DNA of 64,000 nt from Pachyseris speciosa (GCA_016490735.1 JAEMWC010000099.1:1371001-1435000); one strand, 5' to 3'; numbered from the stretch's first letter, positions 18,495-30,780 are shown. Numbers and translations: made by a program. Notes: a model not told the origin generated them from the sequence alone.

Positions 18495-19424
18495 ATGATT
18501 CTATTAAAAAAAAAAAGGACCGGAAAATGACAGGAAACTCAGTTTACTTTCTTCATCTGAGTGCATCGCCTTGATTGCGGTCCAGAAAAACCGAGTCAGT
18601 AGCCATAGTAACACTAAATGTCCCGACCATAATAGTCTTCTTAAGAATCCGCAGTCTTCGTAGGCGCAGCATGTACCTGGTGATCAAACTGACAGTTGCA
18701 GATATGCTAGTCGGACGTTTTACGGAAGTCGTGGATTTGGTTATAATGGGCGATGTGGCCTGTGGCGTTTGGAAGGATAACGTGCCCTACTCAGGAATCT
18801 GGCACTACATTATATCGATCATGTTTTATTTGTTTCCTGTAGGTTCTCTGACAAACCTCGCCGCGATTTCTTTAGAACGTTTGCACGCAACGTTTCGTCC
18901 ATTCAAACACCGTGTCGTTTAAAATAGGGTCCTCGGAGTAGTTATTACGGTCACGTGGATTACAGCTAGGTTGGTTTCAGCTGATTTAGTACTATTGTTT
19001 AATGCTATTCGTATTCCTATTATCACTGGTACCTAAGGTTTTCGTTCATATCAATTTGCCAGTTTATTATTTTATTTTCTTACACGTCCATTGTAGTGAA
19101 ACTTTATTGTGGAGCGCATCATCAGCACCATGGTGTAGCCAGTAGGGAGAGAAAGCTGACCAAGACATTGTGTATCGTGACTCTGGTATCTTTAATGACA
19201 TAGCTGTCATATGCTTGTTTGGTTTTCTGTCTCACAATGCTAATATTTCCCATCTATTCTTAGGACGAAGTTTGATCCTTCTATTTTTTACCAACTCTCT
19301 CGTTAATCCTATCTTGTAAATGATCAGGATGCCACAGTTCAGAAGAGCTCTAGTCTCGCTCGTCCGAGGACAGCAGAGACAAGTTCAGGTTGAAATTCCT
19401 CTTCGTGTTATACCTGGTAACTAG
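18495..19424 (+). pseudogene. Class A GPCR pseudogene, paralogue of 36577-37476
   Basis: Aligns along its length with the open receptor gene 18 kb downstream. It keeps recognisable TM1-TM3 including an ERL counterpart of the DRY motif, but has multiple lesions. The start region is rearranged and carries an A run. There is an extra base near 18583. A lysine codon after the third transmembrane region is now TAA (18920-18922). A two-base length change follows near 19020, then further stops, including one in the position of the NPxxY segment (TTGTAAATGATC near 19317). The longest remaining frame is 18575-18922. The upstream intron end (TTTTCACAG) is preserved, as in the intact copy. Confidence 0.88.
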
Positions 19425-20960
19425 CGCCGTTAAGAAAACAGTGGAAAAGGCTTTTTTGTGTCAAACTGAACTCGCGGTCTTGGTTTGAATTTTGTGCTCC
19501 TACGACTAAGAAAAATTGTAAAGAAACAAGCACAGGTGCGAAGAAAAATCTGTAAATGGTGTATTAAAAGAATGGTAATGTAGAGCGTTACCGACTAAAC
19601 TCCTCTCTAAAAAGTATTGTACTGACATGACTGTTTTTCATATTTGCGTATTTTATGGAATTATTTGCCTTAAGCGTTCAAAGGAAACCAAGCAAACAAA
19701 CAAATTAAGAAAAGTGGTACAATGATTCTAACAATCCTGTATCCACATGTCAATAGTAATGTCAGTTTAATTAAGTTGTTCAAACACATGACTTCGTGTA
19801 AGTTCCTAAACGGGGTCCAACGCACTTAATCAAGAAGTACCGTTGCAAAAAGAATCTGATTCCTCCTTCATTTCGCACAAATGAAGACGGCTTTCAGTCG
19901 TGGATGGAAGTAGACTAGCTACGCACCACAACAGCGAGGTGCACGTAACTTTAACAAGAAACGAATTTCATGAATTTTTCTTTCACTTCTGCAACTTTGT
20001 CAACGGTTTAGCTTCTAATGGTCGACCATTAACAACTGATACTTAGAATGGCTAGGTCTAGTCCCTTTGATATTCGATGTCTTATTGTATAGTGTTTTTG
20101 TTAATCTAGGCTGGTGATTTTTCGTCTTCTAGACCAAGACAGACGAGGGTAGGGGGTCGAGGACGCCCAAATAAAGCAGTGATAAATAGAAGTTAAAATC
20201 TGAATCTAAGTATAAATATGTTGAATATTTAGTATTCGGCGAAAAACGTGAGTCATGGGTGCGTCGGCGAAAGTTCTCCATGTTGAGTCTCTCGCTGTTT
20301 TGAAGGAACCAGAAGGCCTTTAAACGTAGGATCGCAGATGAATCAAATGAACTAAACTGATGCCGTCATTACCTAAAATTGTTAGCGTTTTATAAAAACG
20401 ATTTCAATACCTACTAAGGATTATTGGTAAGGAAAATTAACATGTTTCGTCATATCAAGCTCATCACGTGTGGCTTTCTATAACACAATTCAAGTTAGGG
20501 CATGTCTAAAACCTTGATTAATTAGTGGCGGACTGTTCCGTAAAACCTGTATAAAATGAAGAAGAGGAGGGAGGGATGTGGGGTTGTGATATAGATTTGG
20601 GAGAGCCTGTAAGGTATCCGATGATGTAACAAATTCCATCTATATTGTAATAATTAGATCTGTAATACTACGCCTTTGAATAGTGGTGCTATTAGGAAGA
20701 ATTTGGCAAGGCCTTTAAGACTCTTTAGTTAAAACTGGTAGAGATCCTTACGATAAATAGGTCTAAGATGAAATAGCATTTCCGTGTATGAAAACATCTA
20801 CTTATAAAACGTCTTAAGTATTTTAACCGTGATTACTTTATCAACACGGTAAATGCTTTGTTGAGAAATATGAAATAATACTCTGTAATTTTATGGAATG
20901 AAATAAAGGTTTTAAACAGAACTTGAGGAGAGACGCATTGGGTGGCCAAACGGACTCGCA

Positions 20961-22876
20961 AGTTTCCTCGCAAGTTTCAAGTTTAATGACAATTATAAAT
21001 CTTATAAATAAAAAGGTCACACTATCCCGCAAATAGCAAATGCTAATCTAGGTGGGTAGTGTGTAAATCAGTATTTAAGGTTTTACAAAGAAGTCGTAAT
21101 AAGCCCCATTTCGTTGGCTAATAGCTGAGCTCCGCTCGCCGAAGGCATGCGCGCGGAGCAGCATTGGTAAGAAAATATGGTAACCCATCTGTCCGAGAAA
21201 ATTTGGTTATGTTCACCGTAAGTACTTACGTACGTACGTCCGCCCCTCCATGTATATCAAGTGAAATTATAATTCACCCTCTGCTGCAGTCCGCGTGTTT
21301 TTTGGGCTGAAAGTTGTATGGCCATTTCTAGTGGGCTTACATGAATACTTTGAAGGCAACGACCTATATGTTGACAAAGAAACGAAACCGCGAAGTCCAA
21401 TGTGGAAGAGACCGACTGAGAGCTCAAGGTAGGCATTTGTTTCATTTTGAGGAAAACATTGACAATCACATTGTATTTTTCCCTTCTGTTATTGGTAAAT
21501 ATTTTTGGAATGATCTTCCTTTTTCTCTTCGCAATATTCCATCAAAAATCTTTTTGTTTTTTTATTTTTTGGAGCAATTTTGTAGTATCGTCGTCAAACG
21601 CTACGTTCAAGATCCCCCCCCCCTAAAAAAAACTCTTTTTATATATGGTTGTTAAGCTGTTTATTTTTAGAAAGCTTATAATCGCGTGGATGAAACGTTA
21701 GAAAACAATTAAAAGAAAAGGTCGCTTGAATGGTATCGAGCATTTTTGTTATTAACCAATTAGAGTGAAAAACGTCACTAATTTTATCAAATGTTTACTC
21801 AAAAAAACAATATCTGTTGATGAGTTAGGGTGCACGCTTAGGACTGTCACGCACCGCATACAAATTTTATTGGTCTTGGTCTCCGCTCCTGTGGGCCTTC
21901 AGCACCGAAGGCGTGTCACCATAACCTAAATTTTTACCTCCTACTGAACGAGAACAAAATTCGAGATCGGAAGCAAATAAAAACAGGACGTCGCTTTTAT
22001 GTTTAATTTGCAGTGGGTGGTTTTAATAACATGCGGTCAGCAGCTGCATGCTAACAGCTTGCCTACCTTAGCTTCCTTGAACGATTAACCTTGTTTTGAT
22101 CCCCGAAAGAAAGAAACTATTCATAACAATAGCTTAGTTGGTACCATAAAAAAAAAAATAATAAAAAAATATATATATAAAAAATAATAATAATAATAAT
22201 AAGGCAGCCGTAACGGGGTGTTAGTAGGAAATAATCGCACGTCAACAAAACCATACACTGCAAAATAAACTTAAAGTCGTATCCCGCCACTTAAAAACTT
22301 TGTTCTCCTTGAGTAGGGCTAGAAGCAGGTGGAGCACCTTTGAGCTAAAGATTTGCTGGGGTGGATAACCCATAACCATAAAATTTGTGCGATGTGCGGT
22401 GTTTTCTATGGAAAATAATTGGTAAAATTAGTCCCGTCATCCTATCCTATTGATCCAATCCGATTGGTCCAACGCCAGGCAAGACTGGCCAATGTAAGTG
22501 AACATAAAGAAACGTCCGATTTTCACTTGAACATGAAACCTTTCCGTCCTGTTGTTTGCTTTATAATTATATTCAGAGTTTAATACGGTCAAACGTGTGA
22601 GCTTTAACTTATATATGTCATGATCGCAACCATACAATAAATACGCAACCATGGCCATACAATAAATAGCAACATTAAAAAAACACTTTGTTTGTAGTCG
22701 CTCTTCATTTTTATTTTCTATTTATTTATTTATTTATTATTATTTTTTTGTAATATCAGCTTCTGCGTTCCTTAACTTAGCTTCCCTGGGATAGCTGACC
22801 TTGCTAAAGTTAAAGTTGGACTTTAACCCTCGGCTTAGTTGTAACAAGAAAAGTCATTCGATCGATAAGAAAAAAT
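20961..22876. other. Spacer between the two segmental copies
   Basis: AT-rich. It contains a possible decayed LINE tail (about 21430-21600) and short homopolymer and TA/AAT runs near 22150-22202. A TTTA run lies near 22715-22735. No gene is visible. Confidence 0.4.
21430..21600 (+). mobile_element. Possible LINE ORF2 C-terminal remnant
   Basis: One frame reads FFPSVIGKYFWNDLPFSLRN and continues with IPSK, resembling the last ~40 residues of CR1/L2-type reverse transcriptase ORFs (pattern G.K.WN.LP..IRN..S...FK). No other part of the ORF is found and the remaining frame is low-complexity Phe/Leu, so this is tentative. Confidence 0.3.
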
Positions 22877-22936
22877 GTCAAAACAGCTGATCAAGTTTAA
22901 CATAGAGCCAAACACAGGAAACTAACTAATTTTAGA

Positions 22937-23141
22937 TATGTGAATGATATATGAAATGAATCATATATGAACTGCGGAAATGAAATCAAATGACGAATGA
23001 TCCTCGCAGTTGTGAACGCAATTTATGCAATTGCGAAAAGAAGCCTGAAAAAAAGTCCTGAAGTCCTGAATTTTTTTCAGGCTTCTTTTCGCAACTGCAT
23101 AAATTGCGTTCACAACTGCGAGGATCATTCTTCATTTGATT
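22937..23141. mobile_element. Foldback element of the tRNA-array family
   Basis: Begins with ATGTGAATGATATATGAAAT and CTGCGGAAATGAAATCAAATG as in the 33 kb array unit, runs to GAAAAGAAGCCTGAAAAAAA, then turns back as the near-perfect complement (TTTTTTCAGGCTTC to TTTGATTTAATTTC). The tRNA-like part is absent. AGAT flanks both sides. Copy A has the uninterrupted sequence near 5711-5720, so this is an insertion. Confidence 0.75.
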
Positions 23142-24024
23142 TAATTTCAGATAATTTATACGATTATGATCGATACATCTCAGTTAATCAGGCCTGTATG
23201 TATGCCACTTAAGGAAAGGCGCTCAAGTTATACCTTGCTCAATTTGGGTGGAAACTTGAATGGGAGTCTTGAAACAGCTGCAACGGAAGCTTTATGGAGA
23301 ATCGGTCATCGGCCTTCTTTATAACGAGTTCGTTATTATCAACAGTTGATATGGTAACTTAACCACAGCAAAGAGATTCAAGTACCAACGTTTCGAGCGT
23401 TAGCCCGCAGTGATAGAGAACCGCCTTTTTATAGTCTGCTATGCAAAATTAAAAGTACGTCCGCTTCTATATTTTTTGCACGGTTAATTTAAGATAATGC
23501 ATGTAGGGCTATAACTCTGATCAATTTGGGTCAAAACTTAAATAAACACAGACCTTAAAACAGCTGAAACGGAAGTTTTATGGAGAATCGGCCATCTTCC
23601 TTCTTTATAAAGGATTGAGTATTACCAAATGAGTTGACCACCTTAAACAGTTCAAGCACAGAAGTTTCGAGTTGTAGCCATTTGTCTGGAGGAAGCGCCT
23701 TTTTTATAGACAGTACAATTCAAGTTATGTCCGCTTCTATAGGTTTCGTGCAAGGACATGTAAGATGAAAACGCTCACATGAATAAAAAACAAGGAAAAA
23801 CATATAAAGGAATTTCATGAGAATCGGTTATGGGACTAGCGGATGTCACGTAATGTTGGAGAGCGCACACCGACAAAAAAGAGATCAGAAATAATACCTT
23901 TTTCTGCGATTTTTTGAGCTGTCGCATCACCTGTGCGAGGGTGGCTACACGGGTGATTTTCATCGCGCGCCGGCGCATCACCATCGCAAGCAAAAAATCG
24001 CTCGTGTAGCCGCGGCTTAAGTCT

Positions 24025-24277
24025 CAAATGTATTTAGCCGAGCACAGATGCTATACTAATTGGGGAGACTAAATCAAATCAACTCTAAATAAATCAAATG
24101 AAATCAAATGTTGGTTTTTGGGGAGAGGGGAAAACCGGAGTACCCGGAGAAAAACCTCTCGGAGCAGAGTAGAGAACCAACAAACTCAGCCCACTTATGA
24201 CGCCGAGTCCGGGAATCGAACCCGGGGCACATTGGTGGAAGGCGAGCGCTCTCACCACTGCGCCAACTCTGCTCCCC
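24025..24277 (-). mobile_element. tRNA-derived SINE, second copy
   Basis: Minus-strand copy of the family at 17979-18260. The head ends at 24277 (GGGGAGCAGAGTTGGCGCAG on minus, then GGTTCGATTCCCGG). The body with CTCGGAGCAGAGTAGAG-type sequence and the GATTT repeats are the same. The tail differs and includes CCCCAATTAGTATAGCATCTG. It lies inside sequence found only in copy B. Confidence 0.8.
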
Positions 24278-25066
24278 TTAATAACATAGAAGACAAGGTT
24301 GATAAAACGTTTTAGTATCTTTTAAGGTAAGTCCCTTGAAAAGAATTTACTATTTAGATTTTTTTTTAAAGTTCGCACAATTGATATCCATGCATAGGAC
24401 TTTAGAAAAAAAAACGCAATAAAAAGACGGGGAAACCGCGTTGGTTTTCGCCCTACATGCCTGTTATTTTGAGTGTTTTTACGGAGTTAAGCAAGTAATA
24501 TTCATAATTTAAACAACCGAAAACAAAAATGTTATTATGTAACAAACATTATGAATAGTAGTGAAACCTAGACCCTAATTGACTATGTGTGTCTGGGCAA
24601 TAATCTTTCAGTATGGTGATTTCCCAAATTGCCCGATCTTGCAAATGATATATGGACAATGGACCACTTCGTCATCATCTCTTACTCCTCCCTGGCTCCA
24701 AATGCAGAGTTTCACATCATTTATGTGTAAATAATCCAACTTCTACTATTAAACTTTTTTTCTCCTTAAAATGTTTTTCGTGTGCCTATTAGCAGTAAAT
24801 AACACCAATAAAATGGTGGTCACCGTGCTTGTTTCTTTGCAACACGACAACGAAGGGAAAATTTTGGCTGACAAAACCTATTATTATACAATGCTGATGC
24901 TATCTCAATTTTGATTGGCTAAAAGCACCCCGCTAATTCTAGATGGCGCTGTGTCATCGCGTCACATCTACAGACACTGGCGTTTATGCATGTAGGTATG
25001 ACGCGTTTTTGCAGACAATGGTTTTCGTCACCTGACAAGCTAGCCGGCGGTTTGAGCAAGATTGTC

Positions 25067-25148
25067 ATGGCGGAGTCCGCTCCAAGATTCGCGTCAGTCT
25101 CAGAAGCGGATTTAGGACGCCTTGTTGACGACAAGGACGCAAATGCAT
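25067..25148 (+). CDS. Possible first exon, Crypton/KIAA1958-type recombinase-like gene
   Basis: An ATG in good context (GTCATGGCGG) opens a frame reading MAESAPRFASVSEADLGRLV then DDKDANA, ending at a donor-like TGTAGGTGCG. From memory, many cnidarian proteins of the KIAA1958/ZMYM type (Crypton tyrosine-recombinase relatives) start with a similar acidic helix of the form F..VSE.DL..L...KD. No following exon is recognisable in the block, so it would be an isolated exon. Confidence 0.3.
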
Positions 25149-25232
25149 GTAGGTGCGTTTTGACACTGGCTTACTTTGTTGTTGTTCTGTGAAATGTCTC
25201 AACGCTTGTACATTTATAATTGTATAATAAAA

Positions 25233-25377
25233 CAATTATTGGATTCGGTTTTCGCATGATAGCGAAATTATCAAGGCCTCGGTTTGTGTTATCCGCCTCA
25301 GCCTTCGGCTTCGGCAGATAACACAAACCTCGGCCTTGATAATTCTCGCTATCATGCTCAACCTCATCCAATAATTG
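25233..25377. mobile_element. Palindromic MITE
   Basis: A 145 bp inverted repeat from CAATTATTGGAT to ATCCAATAATTG, with arms including GATAACACAAACC(T/G) and a small CAGCCTTCGGCTT centre. The sequence at 25385-25447 is an inverted match to 16476-16545, so the element probably extends beyond the hairpin. Confidence 0.65.
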
Positions 25378-25686
25378 CTTAATGTCTAGGCAAATACGCC
25401 ACGTTTCTAATGTGCGCGCGCACGAGAGCGCGCCAAATGATGCCATAATTATAATTCAAAGGTGACAGACCGCAAACAATTGTTGCTTCTAAAAATATCT
25501 GCGTGTAATAACTGTTCATCAGTAGGATACCTAAAATGTGTGCAATACCACAATTGGTTTCGGCTCCATCAAATCCTATACCAATTGCAGAACATTTTAG
25601 GAGGAGCCACCCACACTGTGAGCACAGTTATTGACAACACGTATTAGCAAGGAAAACAATACGCAGTAAGGATACGCCATGCAATA

Positions 25687-25837
25687 GGCTAGTTTTGAAT
25701 TGTAGAAGAACAAAAGAACCAAGTCGAGGTTCAGGGGAATAATTTGCATATTTTTTTGTTAACAACACAGGAAACCGAAAATGATTCCCCTGAACCTCGA
25801 CGTGGTTCTTTTGTTTTTCCACAATTCAAAATTCGCC
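25687..25837. mobile_element. Palindromic MITE, second copy of the 1728-1878 family
   Basis: 151 bp, starting GGCTAGTTTTGAATTGTAG, flanked by TA on both sides (25685-25686 and 25838-25839). The arms have diverged more than in the first copy, particularly around the loop. Confidence 0.75.
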
Positions 25838-26080
25838 TATTGTGACGAATCACCTTAAGTCAACAAGAATCAACTGTTGACCAACTTAACTACCTCGTAG
25901 TTGAAACATGCGTGTGCGCACGTCTACATTAACGTAATTAGTTCATTTTAAAATACGGAACGTTTTGGGAACCGATGACCATCAGAACTGTTAAATTGGA
26001 CAGGTGCACTCGACTATCGTTTTGAAGTTTGCTTGTGCCGGTGAAACCAGGCGTGTTATTTTAACAGTGGCTAGCCAATA

Positions 26081-26304
26081 GGGCCGTTTATACGAGAGAA
26101 AATAAGCCGCGGCTTACTCTGGCCACGGCTTACATAAGACGCGAACACTCCGTATAAATGGTACAAAATCTACGTTCACGACTTTCTCAAGCTGCGGCTT
26201 ATCCTGGCCTAGGAGTTTCTACTCGTATAAATGGTTCCTTTCGCGTCTTATGTAAGCCGCGGCCAGAGTAAGCCGCGGCTTATTTTCTCTTGTATAAACG
26301 GCCC
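26081..26304. mobile_element. Palindromic MITE, GGGCCGTTTATAC family
   Basis: 224 bp with inverted ends GGGCCGTTTATACGAGAGAA and arms rich in AAGCCGCGGCTTA palindromes. TA occurs at both flanks (26079-26080 and 26305-26306), as for mariner-type MITEs. Confidence 0.75.
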
Positions 26305-27287
26305 TAATATGTGGTTAAATAACGGGAAGTTTGTTAGATTATGATGGTGAAAATAAAAAGTTAGGGATAATTTGGCCCCGCTATGTGCCATTCTGGAACT
26401 GAATTTAGATTAAGTCGACATGGGGACTGTATTCCACAAATTACTATTGCAATATGTTGACATGTGGTTCATGTGGTAAAAGTATATATTAAGGCATCAG
26501 TCAGTTTTCCTTGGGTGATTATCGCCAGATGTAACTCTCAGAGCACGAACTCTGCTGAAGGCTTATTTTGCTTCCAATAAAATATTTGCGAGTGCTTAGA
26601 AGCTCAATTGGAAACAGGAACTGTTTTGGAATCCTTACTCGGGTAAGTCATTTGAACTGAATCCAATATAAATACTAATGTTTTGTTGAGATATTTTTGA
26701 TCCTGATATGATGATCAACCCGTTACAAACAGTCAGTGGAATCAAAGTTGTTTAGAATCATTGTTAGCGAAGTAAGACTGTTGTCTAAACGGTTTCCATT
26801 TTCATGTTTCCTCGTAAATATTGTGAACAGAAAGACTCTAAAAACAGCCCTCCATGTAAGCAAGTTGTTAAGAAAATAGGACCTTCAGTTGACGACGAAG
26901 GGAATCTTGCTGTTTTTAAGGTATAAGGATACCCGGAATTTGTCCCGAAATTGAAAATACTAGATTTTTCATGATCGAATCAGTCAGACGAGAATGAAAA
27001 TTTTGCAAAAAGAACGGGAAGAAAAACTTTTTTACTTTTTAAAAGAATTACGAAAAACTATTTTTGTGATGCTGTTATGGCTAATTATGCGCTGGCAAGT
27101 TTCTGTCAACAGTTCTGTCGCCGCTATAAACTAATATTCACCGCAAGTCGCGTGTTATATGAACTCGTAAACGTGCATTTCATCACCATAAAACAAGCGT
27201 GTACCGAAGCCTTCCTTCTAATCGCCTTCGGTATCATTACTTTTTCGAGAAAAATTATCTTACCTCTACTGTGTTTATGGTCGTGAC

Positions 27288-27985
27288 TGTCCTCGCGAAA
27301 GCGCAAGTCACGGTGTCCATTTACATCGGCAAAGGAGCCCAAACGGCAAAGGAGCGACAGAATACGCTTCAGCGATGAGGGTACACACAGTCTTGCTTTA
27401 ATCGATTGCGGCTCATATTTTAATCAGGAAAAATTGTTCAAGGAACTGGATGGCGAGAAGCTAGAAAAGAGTCATTACCCTTTCACGATGGGGAGATTCT
27501 TAACACCCAGACGTAATAGTGTCAAGCTGGGAAATGGTTTTCCATCTTTTTCAAATAAAATAAAATCTCGGTGAAGGGTGAACATTTTAAGCTTGTTTTC
27601 CCGCATCCTCTGACCGATTGGGCTGAAAATCGGCACGAATGTTTTAAGATACATCCTTTGCAAAAAGCTGTCGGCTTTTTTGAAATTCGTTCCAGTTTAA
27701 ATTTATGGCCTGTTTTGTGGAAGAACAAGTGAACTCTTTTAGTATCAATCTTTAGGGGAGTGTAGGGAAAAAACGAAGGAAAAATGAAAAATCGTAGACA
27801 CCTCTTTTGAGGGCGAAGTGTGAGGAAACATTTCCGATGTCAACCGTGTCGCTCCAAATTCTCGCTTGGGGGAAACGAACGTGATTAAGGCGAAGCCTTG
27901 GACTTCGCTTTCCCTCTTAATATATATTACGCGTTTTCTTTCTCTAAAATTTTGATTTCGACATTGAATTCTAGAATATTAAGCT
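27288..27985. other. Duplicated noncoding sequence of copy B
   Basis: Matches 13030-13724. It carries the second version of the basic short frame (without its ATG) and the unoccupied TTA target at 27979-27981. Confidence 0.5.
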
Positions 27986-28206
27986 TTCAGAAAACTTATA
28001 GGTTGCGAGGGTTTTCTCTGCGAGCGCTCATTTAAACGCTCTGCTTGTAATTATGGTTATTTTGTGTATCCTAATACCTTAAGAAAGTCTTATCGAGCAA
28101 CTTGGTATGCACAATAACTTTCTTCGTTCCAGAACTTAAAACAATAGAATAAATTCGGATATTTTGAATTGGTTTTGAAGAACAGTTTGAACTCAAGGAC
28201 AATGCA

Positions 28207-28276
<70 letters not shown>
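28207..28276. repeat. (CA)n microsatellite, copy B
   Basis: An uninterrupted CA run at the position equivalent to 14281-14368, shorter and without the CG interruption. Confidence 0.95.
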
Positions 28277-28277
<1 letters not shown>

Positions 28278-30485
28278 TGAAATGTTCACCATCGCACACA
28301 AAGATGTGTAAACTGTCAAAAGACTTGTCAAGAAATGCCACCTTAGGTGTGACCGGCCTAATTCTGTATATATTTGAAATGTTTTGTTCTAACTCAAATG
28401 TTCGTCTTCGTCTTAATTGATCTTAGCATTCAATGGCTTAAAATATCTGAAAAAGACTTTCAGAAATGTTCTCGGTGAAGCAATGTATTTTTAAACGAGA
28501 TACAACTTGTAAACAATTTGCTAAGCATAAAATATCACGTGAAAATTATATAACATCAACTTGCGTGCAGTGCCGGTGTGTAGCGTCGGCCAATGAACGG
28601 ATTTGATGTATATTTCTTACATCTTTTTTATATCGTTTGGAGGCAAAAAAGTTGTGGTAGTAATTATTGTCTCCTGAATCAGTCCTTCTATTTTAAGATG
28701 GTCTTGTTGTTGTTCAGACGGGGTTACAGGAGGATTAAACACTCCTGTTGTTTAATTAATTTTCAGGTTGCAAGTTAGCTTTAGAGAACATGAGTTTCAA
28801 ACATTCTGCATGCTTTTATATAAATAATTTATTATTTTACATATTAAGATACATTATGCATAACATTGAAATTATATATTATTGTAATATTTTTAATATT
28901 TTTATATTCTACTTTCTAACACGCACTTCTGCTTGCAGGGAAATCATTTTTTCTCAGAGTTGTCACAGAGCGGAAAGCTTGTGTGTGAGGTATGATGAGC
29001 ACTTGTTTTTCGATTTTCGTTCATTTTGAAACAGATGGTCACATTTTAAGTTGAGAGGAGACGTTTTCATAATTTGAAGAGAAAATCTACATACGCTGGA
29101 GAGCAGGCTGGTGGCGGGAAACAAGTTACTCCTTTGGCAGTATAAATGGAAGATAATTTAAAACGATCAAAAGAAACTTTACACAGAAATACGTAGGCTG
29201 GTCAGTATATTTTGTAACCACGATGAGACAAGCTAGGAGGCAGTTCGATGCATTTTTAAGGCAAAAAAATCGTTTTCCCCCAACGAAAAATTCGACTTCA
29301 CTATGTAATTGAAAGTTGGAGTTGAGTTGCTTGTCTATCATATTTTTTTACAACTGTCAAAATTCAAGGTCGCCGATTAGCTAATTTTTATCAATAATAA
29401 GAATATAGACAGATAAAATGTAAATTTTGTGGCAAGATGGAGGAGGGCATCGGCACTCTCCGCCCTAACAGTGAATAAGAGCTAAAATTACTATATGCTG
29501 AGCTCATGTCCTGTGCCTGCGTGCGAAGAATCTGAATCTCTCGAAAATTAAGCAACTACAAAGGCACTTAACGAAACACTAGTGGAAGTGGTATATGAAA
29601 ATTGCTTTAAGTAAAAAACACGGTAACAATTCTGACACACCAATTTCTTTAATAAAAAAATATTTACTAGACGTCTTTTTTGAACCAAAGTTTGGCTACC
29701 CCCGCCCCCTTTAACCACTTCCCCCCCCCCTCTCCCCAAAAATGTTCGCGTCATTTTGAATAAAATTCAAATTTCATGTACTCCATTTTTGTTCACGGCT
29801 GTTTACGGTCGTTTATGGCTCGGCAAGTGCTCTTCTTGAAAACATCACCAAGATTTTTTACTCTGGATTTTTTCTTCTGGCTCGGTACTTCCAAGAATTT
29901 AGACTTGATTCCTATCGCTCAGGTATATATAGCAAAAATTTTGTTTACAAACATTGTAGTCTTTAAATAGGTTTTCTCACGAACTGGAACTCTTTTGGGA
30001 ATGAAAATTGCATTCCAGAAGGGAAATTTTAATTTCTCGATGGCTACATAGCATTATTTGCAATGCCATGAGCTTGCGTACTGAAACTATTCCTACAACG
30101 TTGCTTTCCGGCCAAAGATAAGAAAAGATGTTTTTGCGAAATGATTTGCCCAGAGAGACGTGTTATTGGTTCCATTGCGTAGTGAGTTAAGTACATGCAA
30201 GCCAAATGCAATGGCTGAATATCTCCTGGTTTAAAAGCTTAGGGTAAATCCGAAGGGATATGACTTAACGACGGTGCCTCATATTGTTAGTGCGCATACG
30301 TTCTGCGCACACACGCAACCCTCTTGTCTCGCGTGATTACTCGCGCGATATCCTCAGAAGATTGATTGTTTTGATGGTTACCGTATTTTTTGTAAGCTCT
30401 TGATTTAGCGGATAGCTTTACAAGATTGGTAACAGGCTGTCTACACCAAAAAAATCTTAAACAAAAGCGCCATTGTAGTGTGTTT
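28277..30485. other. Duplicated noncoding sequence of copy B
   Basis: Counterpart of 14369-16400. About 285 bases at 30111-30395 are missing from copy A. No gene is recognised. Confidence 0.45.
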
Positions 30486-30552
30486 TATGAAATAATGATG
30501 ATAATAATAATAATAATGATATAATAATAATAATAATAATAATAATAGTAAC

Positions 30553-30582
<30 letters not shown>
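30486..30582. repeat. (AAT)n microsatellite
   Basis: Imperfect AAT/ATG triplet run. The following 300 bases to about 30925 are absent from copy A and include the PLE-type tail at 30747-30780. Confidence 0.9.
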
Positions 30583-30583
<1 letters not shown>

Positions 30584-30746
30584 TTTTCCCATTTCCATTA
30601 CATTTTCTGGCTTTATTCTAACTCTTTTTCTGTATTTTTTTAATCATATACATTTTAGTTGCCTTGTTATTTTCCTGTAGCTTTGACACATCACGTACTA
30701 TTTCATGTCATTTCCGGTAATTATAAATACCATATAAACAATAAAC

Positions 30747-30780
30747 CTGAAGAAGGGTGGTGTTGGCCACCCGAAATATC
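30747..30780 (+). ncRNA. Hammerhead-like motif in a PLE-type tail
   Basis: CTGAAGA (30747-30753), one unpaired A, stem GGGTGG/CCACCC (30755-30760 and 30767-30772), GAAA (30773-30776), then TATC. This is the order of a hammerhead core, with a six-pair stem II, but the flanking stem I pairs poorly (about two pairs), so activity is doubtful. Confidence 0.3.

Larger units (their letters stand above)
5645..20960 (+). repeat. Segmental duplication, copy A
   Basis: From about 5645 to 20960 successive blocks match, in the same order and orientation, 22877-38438 (copy B). Matching anchors are 5650-6690 with 22880-24727; 11302-11442 with 24728-24866; 12830-13720 with 27080-27980; 14052-16300 with 27980-30110; 16640-16840 with 30940-31135; 17790-19430 with 36170-37480; and 20760-20960 with 38225-38438. 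Hand comparison of two GPCR stretches gave 5 differences in 51 bases and about 9 in 122, so identity there is roughly 90-93 percent. Gaps in the alignment correspond to mobile elements present in one copy only. Confidence 0.85.
24878..27083. other. Copy B-specific 2.2 kb block
   Basis: Copy A reads directly across this point at about 12829 (AAAACCTAATGTCATGCGCTG). The block holds a possible Crypton-type exon (25067-25148), three inverted-repeat elements (25233-25377, 25687-25837, 26081-26304), a possible solo LTR (about 26457-26620) and a short unrecognised frame at 26803-26928 that ends in a donor-like AAGGTATAAG. I see no terminal repeats for the block as a whole, so it may be several insertions or a deletion in copy A. 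Confidence 0.55.
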
